Source of the DNA: CAWCAW01 sp963714125
GTDB taxonomy: Bacteria; Actinomycetota; Acidimicrobiia; Acidimicrobiales; UBA8190
Direction of reading: 5' to 3'
DNA: 64,000 nt
Assembly: GCA_963714125.1 (NCBI GenBank)
Contig: OY970234.1
Coordinates: 1-64,000 of the forward strand
Part shown: positions 60,746 through 64,000 of the stretch, in pieces
How the letters are laid out: every line of letters starts with the position of its first letter
Numbering within the stretch: position 1 is the stretch's first letter
Translations under genes and position numbers: made by a program
Notes under the pieces: generated by a model
What the model was told of the DNA's origin: nothing
The model's input: only the letters and a program-made list of their open reading frames with translations
Database searches by the model: none

Positions 60746-61930
60746 ATGTCCGGTTCGGTCATCGTCGCCGGCGCCCGCACCCCCATCGGCAAGCTGTCAG
60801 GAGCCTTGGGCGGGTTCAGCGCCATGGACCTGGGTGGCCTCGCCATCGCGGCGGCCCTCGAGCGCGCCGGGGTAGCCCCTGACGTCGTGGACTACGTCTT
60901 CATGGGCCAGGTGCTCCAGGCCGGCCAGGGTCAGATCACGGCCCGCCAAGCCGCCGTTAAGGGGGGCATCCCCATGACGGTCCCGGCCACCACCATCAAC
61001 AAGGTCTGTCTCTCGGGGCTCAACAGCATCTACCTGGCCGACCTGCTCATCGCGGCTGGCGAGGCCGAGATCGTGGTGGCGGGAGGCATGGAGTCAATGA
61101 CGCAGGCGCCTTACCTTCTTCCCGGGGCGCGGGCCGGCTATCGCCTCGGCGACGGGACCCTGGTGGACTCGATGATGTACGACGGCCTCTACTGCCAGTT
61201 CGACCACTGCGCTATGGGACTCAGCACCGAGAAGTACAACAAGGTGGCGGGGATCAGCCGCGAGGCGCAAGACGCCTTTTCGGCGACGTCGCATGAGCGC
61301 GCCGCGGCGGCCATCAAAGACGGGCGCTTCGCCGATGAGATCGCGCCCGTGTCGGTCCCCCAGCGCAAGGGCGACCCCATCGTCGTCGACACCGACGAAG
61401 GTGTCCGCCCCGGGACAACGGCGGAGTCCCTCGGCGCGCTGAAGCCCGCCTTCGACAAGGAAGGCACCATCACGGCCGGAAACGCCAGCCAGATCTCCGA
61501 CGGCGGCGCCGCGGTCGTGGTCATGTCGAAGGCCAAGGCCGAGCAGCTCGGTGTCACCCCTCTGGGTGAGGTCGTGAGCTACGGCCAGGTGGCCGGCCCC
61601 GACGCCTCGTTGTTGCTGCAACCGGCCAACGCCACCCGGGCCGCCCTGGCCAAGGTGGGCAAGACGACGAAGGACGTGGACCTCTTCGAGATCAACGAGG
61701 CCTTCGCGGTGGTGGGCCTGGCCTCGATGGCCGAGTTGGGCATCACCGACGAGGTCACCAACGTCAACGGCGGTGCCATTGCTCTGGGCCACCCCATCGG
61801 CATGTCCGGCGCCCGTCTAGCGCTGACCTTGCTCCTCGAGCTTCGCCGCCGCGGCGGCGGTCTTGGGGCCGCCAGCCTGTGTGGTGGCGGCGGTCAAGGC
61901 GACGCTCTTTTGCTCCGTACCCTGGCCTGA
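60746..61930 (+). CDS. atoB: Acetyl-CoA C-acetyltransferase
   Basis: 394 residues; condenses two acetyl-CoA to acetoacetyl-CoA. Catalytic Cys in TINKVCLSGLNSIYLADL, the pair His in NVNGGAIALGHPIGMSGARL and second Cys in LCGGGGQGDALLL. Start MSGSVIVAGARTPIGKLSG at ATG 60746; the frame upstream to 60713 is leader. With Hbd and Ccr it supplies the C4 entry of the ethylmalonyl-CoA pathway, though a catabolic role is equally possible. Confidence 0.95.
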   Translation: MSGSVIVAGARTPIGKLSGALGGFSAMDLGGLAIAAALERAGVAPDVVDYVFMGQVLQAGQGQITARQAAVKGGIPMTVPATTINKVCLSGLNSIYLADLLIAAGEAEIVVAGGMESMTQAPYLLPGARAGYRLGDGTLVDSMMYDGLYCQFDHCAMGLSTEKYNKVAGISREAQDAFSATSHERAAAAIKDGRFADEIAPVSVPQRKGDPIVVDTDEGVRPGTTAESLGALKPAFDKEGTITAGNASQISDGGAAVVVMSKAKAEQLGVTPLGEVVSYGQVAGPDASLLLQPANATRAALAKVGKTTKDVDLFEINEAFAVVGLASMAELGITDEVTNVNGGAIALGHPIGMSGARLALTLLLELRRRGGGLGAASLCGGGGQGDALLLRTLA

Positions 61931-62056
61931 TCCCGACCTGACGCTGGCCTGACCAGGCTCGTTCGGGCGGCCTCGCCGGGCAACTCGCGGGGCTCCCGGT
62001 GCAGCTCGGGAAGTCCCGAGAACGGCCGTCACACCCCGGTACTATCAATCGATCCC

Positions 62057-62107
62057 ATGATCGTTCGTCGGGGCGCCGAGCAGGCGCGCGAGTGGTGGCG
62101 TCGATGA
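62057..62107 (+). CDS. Possible 16-residue leader peptide upstream of the DNA methyltransferase
   Basis: ATG 62057 opens a frame MIVRRGAEQAREWWRR that ends in TGA overlapping the methyltransferase ATG (ATGA at 62104-62107). TACTAT at 62040-62045 could be a -10 element whose start site would lie a few bases before this ATG. Coupling between a short upstream peptide and the enzyme is suggested but unproven. Confidence 0.35.
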   Translation: MIVRRGAEQAREWWRR

Positions 62108-63486
62108 GCGGACGCCGCAAGCCCACCTCTACGTCGGCCTTCGGCGTGGGAAGGCGCGAAAGCCACGACGCCAGCACCTTCTACGCCCGCTTCAACGCTC
62201 CGGTGCTCTCCGACGACGACGCCGTGACGCACTCTCCGGTCACCAACAAGCTGGTGCAGGGCGACTCCCGCAAGATGAATGAGATCGACGACTCGTCCGT
62301 CGCCCTGGTGATCACTTCGCCGCCGTACTTCGCAGGTAAGGAATACGAGGAGGCCCTCGGCCAGGGGCACGTGCCGGCCAGCTATCTCGACTATCTGCAG
62401 ATGCTGACCGACGTCTTCGCCGAGTGCGTGCGCACGCTCGAGCCCGGTGGTCGCATCGCCGTCAATGTGGCCAACTTGGGTCGCAAGCCGTATCGCTCGC
62501 TGTCGGCCGACGTCATCGGCATCCTCCAGGACAACCTCGGTCTCCTGCTGCGCGGCGAGGTCATCTGGCACAAGGCACGCGGCGCCAACGGCTCGTGCGC
62601 GTGGGGATCGTTCCTGAGCCCCACCAACCCGGTGCTGCGCGACCTGACCGAGCGCGTCGTCATCGCCAGCAAGGGCCGCTTCGACCGGGCCGTGCCCCGC
62701 AGCCGCCGTCAACGTCTCGGGCTCCCCGCCGTTGGATCGATCTCCAAGGACGAGTTCTTCGAGGCCACCACCGACGTGTGGGAGATCCCCGCCGAAAGTG
62801 CACGCCGGGTGGGCCACCCCGCCCCTTTCCCTGTCGAGCTGCCCCTGCGCCTCATCGACCTCTACACCTTCGTCGACGACCTCGTCCTTGATCCCTTCAT
62901 GGGCTCGGGCACCACGGCAGTGGCCGCATTGCGCAGCGGACGGCGTTTCGCCGGCTACGACACCGAGTCGTCCTACATCGAGATCGCCGAGCAGCGCATC
63001 GAGTCCGAGCGCGACCTTCTGCTCAATGCGCCGACGCCACCGTCGCCGCCGGCGGGCGCCAGTGCTGTGCAGGTCGCCCGCGACATGCTCCAAAGCTGCG
63101 GCTTCAAAGATGTGCGAGACGACGTCAAAGGAGGCGGCGTCGTACGAGCCGACCTGTCGGCCGTCGATCGGCGCGGCATGACATGGCTCTTCGACGTGTG
63201 GGGGACCATCACCAATGGGGGCAACGGCCTGCGCCGCACCGACACGCTGTGGAAGGCCCTCGGCAAAGCCGCGCTGATCCACGCCGCCCAACCCGACTCC
63301 CCTCTCGTGTTGCTCACCACCGACGTTCCCAGCCCGCGCAGCCCCGGCGAACGGGCGTGGCGCTCGCTGGCGGGCGGCGATGACGGTGGCGCGCTGGCGG
63401 TGGTCACCGACGTCATCGACATGAGCTCCGAGGATGACCGAGCCCGCCTGACACGCTATGCTCGGCGCGGCGTGGGTCGTGGGTAG
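62104..63486 (+). CDS. Site-specific DNA methyltransferase (N4-cytosine/N6-adenine class, beta order) with extra C-terminal domain
   Basis: 460 residues. Catalytic motif IV is TSPPYF (71-76) and the SAM motif I DPFMGSGTTAVAAL follows (263-276), the beta arrangement. VIWHKARGANGSCAWGSFLS lies between. Residues about 320-460 form an additional domain with WLFDVWGTIT (361-370) and GLRRTDTLWKALGKAALIHA (375-394) of unknown function, possibly nuclease-like. A longer frame starts at 61999, but ATG 62104 is preferred. Target sequence unknown. The following gene begins eight bases later. Confidence 0.85.
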   Translation: MSGRRKPTSTSAFGVGRRESHDASTFYARFNAPVLSDDDAVTHSPVTNKLVQGDSRKMNEIDDSSVALVITSPPYFAGKEYEEALGQGHVPASYLDYLQMLTDVFAECVRTLEPGGRIAVNVANLGRKPYRSLSADVIGILQDNLGLLLRGEVIWHKARGANGSCAWGSFLSPTNPVLRDLTERVVIASKGRFDRAVPRSRRQRLGLPAVGSISKDEFFEATTDVWEIPAESARRVGHPAPFPVELPLRLIDLYTFVDDLVLDPFMGSGTTAVAALRSGRRFAGYDTESSYIEIAEQRIESERDLLLNAPTPPSPPAGASAVQVARDMLQSCGFKDVRDDVKGGGVVRADLSAVDRRGMTWLFDVWGTITNGGNGLRRTDTLWKALGKAALIHAAQPDSPLVLLTTDVPSPRSPGERAWRSLAGGDDGGALAVVTDVIDMSSEDDRARLTRYARRGVGRG

Positions 63487-63494
63487 CGAGGGCA

Positions 63495-64000
63495 TTGCCT
63501 GACGACCGCACCATGGTCACCGAGCTCGCCACGGCGTTGGGGACCTTGCCCCACGACACCGTGGGCGCGGCCCTCCACGCTCGGCCCGGCGAGTTGCGCG
63601 TGGACGACACCACCTGGGTGAGGCTGGCCGCACTGCACGGCGCCGGTAGCTACGCCGCCGAGTTCGCCGGCGCCTTCGCCAACGGACGCGCCTTTCTCCA
63701 CGCCGCCGACGGGTTGCGGGGTCGTCCGCCCCGGTTGGTGGAGTGGACCGGAGGACGCCGGCCCCCGGGCGACGAGGTTGCACCCGTCGACCTGCGCATC
63801 GACCACGTCTACCTGGTGAGCTGCAAGTACCTGTCGCGCGTCATCGCCAACCCGTCCCCGGCCCGCCTATTCGACGGTCTGCTCGTCACCACCACGCAAC
63901 GGGCGCAGACGGACTGGTACGAGCTGGTCGCTCCCGTTGAGTACCGCCAGCTCTACGACGCCTGTCGACGCGTCGCCGAAGTTGCGGGTGTCCCGGGAGT
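63495..64000 (+). CDS. Unknown protein downstream of the methyltransferase, cut by window end
   Basis: An open frame runs from TTG 63495 (or ATG 63513) through the window edge, 168 codons so far. Not recognised as a named family. FAGAFANGRAFLHAADGLRG and LRIDHVYLVSCKYLSRVIAN (about 100-119) stand out; an acidic residue followed by a beta strand and a Lys (D103, K111) resembles a nuclease core but lacks the canonical (D/E)xK. The spacing of eight bases to the methyltransferase stop implies one operon. Confidence 0.6.
   Translation, partial: MPDDRTMVTELATALGTLPHDTVGAALHARPGELRVDDTTWVRLAALHGAGSYAAEFAGAFANGRAFLHAADGLRGRPPRLVEWTGGRRPPGDEVAPVDLRIDHVYLVSCKYLSRVIANPSPARLFDGLLVTTTQRAQTDWYELVAPVEYRQLYDACRRVAEVAGVPG

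Overview
The window is a dense, high-GC chromosomal segment from an actinobacterium. The order rpmG, tRNA-Trp, secE, nusG, rplK, rplA, rplJ, rplL, rpoB, rpoC, rpsL, the MptB-type mannosyltransferase, frequent GTG/TTG starts and many apparently leaderless genes fit this. The gene mix (ethylmalonyl-CoA pathway, actinobacterial acyl-CoA carboxylase, DUF222-HNH protein) suggests an Acidimicrobiia-like lineage; that assignment is inference. I see no prophage, IS element or CRISPR array.

Layout. (1) Positions 1-13051, all minus strand: the transcription/translation supercluster with three tRNA genes near its head. rpsL (18-387) and rpoC (near 4666) carry frame-breaking indels that look like sequence errors. 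(2) 13129-24754: GNAT acetyltransferase, GT87-type mannosyltransferase, tRNA-Tyr, YajQ, GtrA protein, acyl-CoA thioesterase II, citrate synthase, a secreted unknown, a UDP-sulfoquinovose-synthase-like epimerase, UppP, and a flippase fused to a GT2 glycosyltransferase: largely envelope and lipid functions. (3) 24892-33080: AddB/AddA double-strand-break repair pair, convergent with rmuC. (4) 33300-42144: fused alpha/beta 2-oxoacid dehydrogenase E1, NDH-2, then a minus-strand operon putA, LOR/SDH-type ornithine cyclodeaminase and amidinotransferase-fold arginine dihydrolase, a predicted arginine-to-glutamate route. (5) 42211-45843: TrmO, DUF222-HNH protein, and a lower-GC insertion-like segment carrying a secreted beta-propeller protein, flanked by a 73-bp direct repeat of the HNH gene's 3' end. 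(6) 45874-51984: alpha/beta hydrolase, PhoU, lysC-asd operon, two cyclophilins, S51 peptidase. (7) 52023-61930: SDR, hbd, ethylmalonyl-CoA mutase, acyl-CoA carboxylase beta with a small epsilon-like subunit, a lone branched-chain-type ABC ATPase, epimerase, crotonyl-CoA carboxylase/reductase and thiolase, which together encode most of the ethylmalonyl-CoA pathway. (8) 62057-64000: a beta-type DNA methyltransferase with an extra C-terminal domain and a truncated downstream partner of unknown function.

How it works together. Thiolase, Hbd, Ccr, epimerase, Ecm and the carboxylase process acetyl-CoA and C4/C5 acyl-CoAs. Citrate synthase, thioesterase II and the branched-chain E1 feed or drain the same pools. 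The arginine/proline operon supplies glutamate and ammonia. A striking regulatory theme is a TANNNT hexamer ending 6-9 bases before the start codon of at least fifteen first-in-operon genes, pointing to widespread leaderless transcription. Another theme is 3' overlap or near-abutment of convergent genes.
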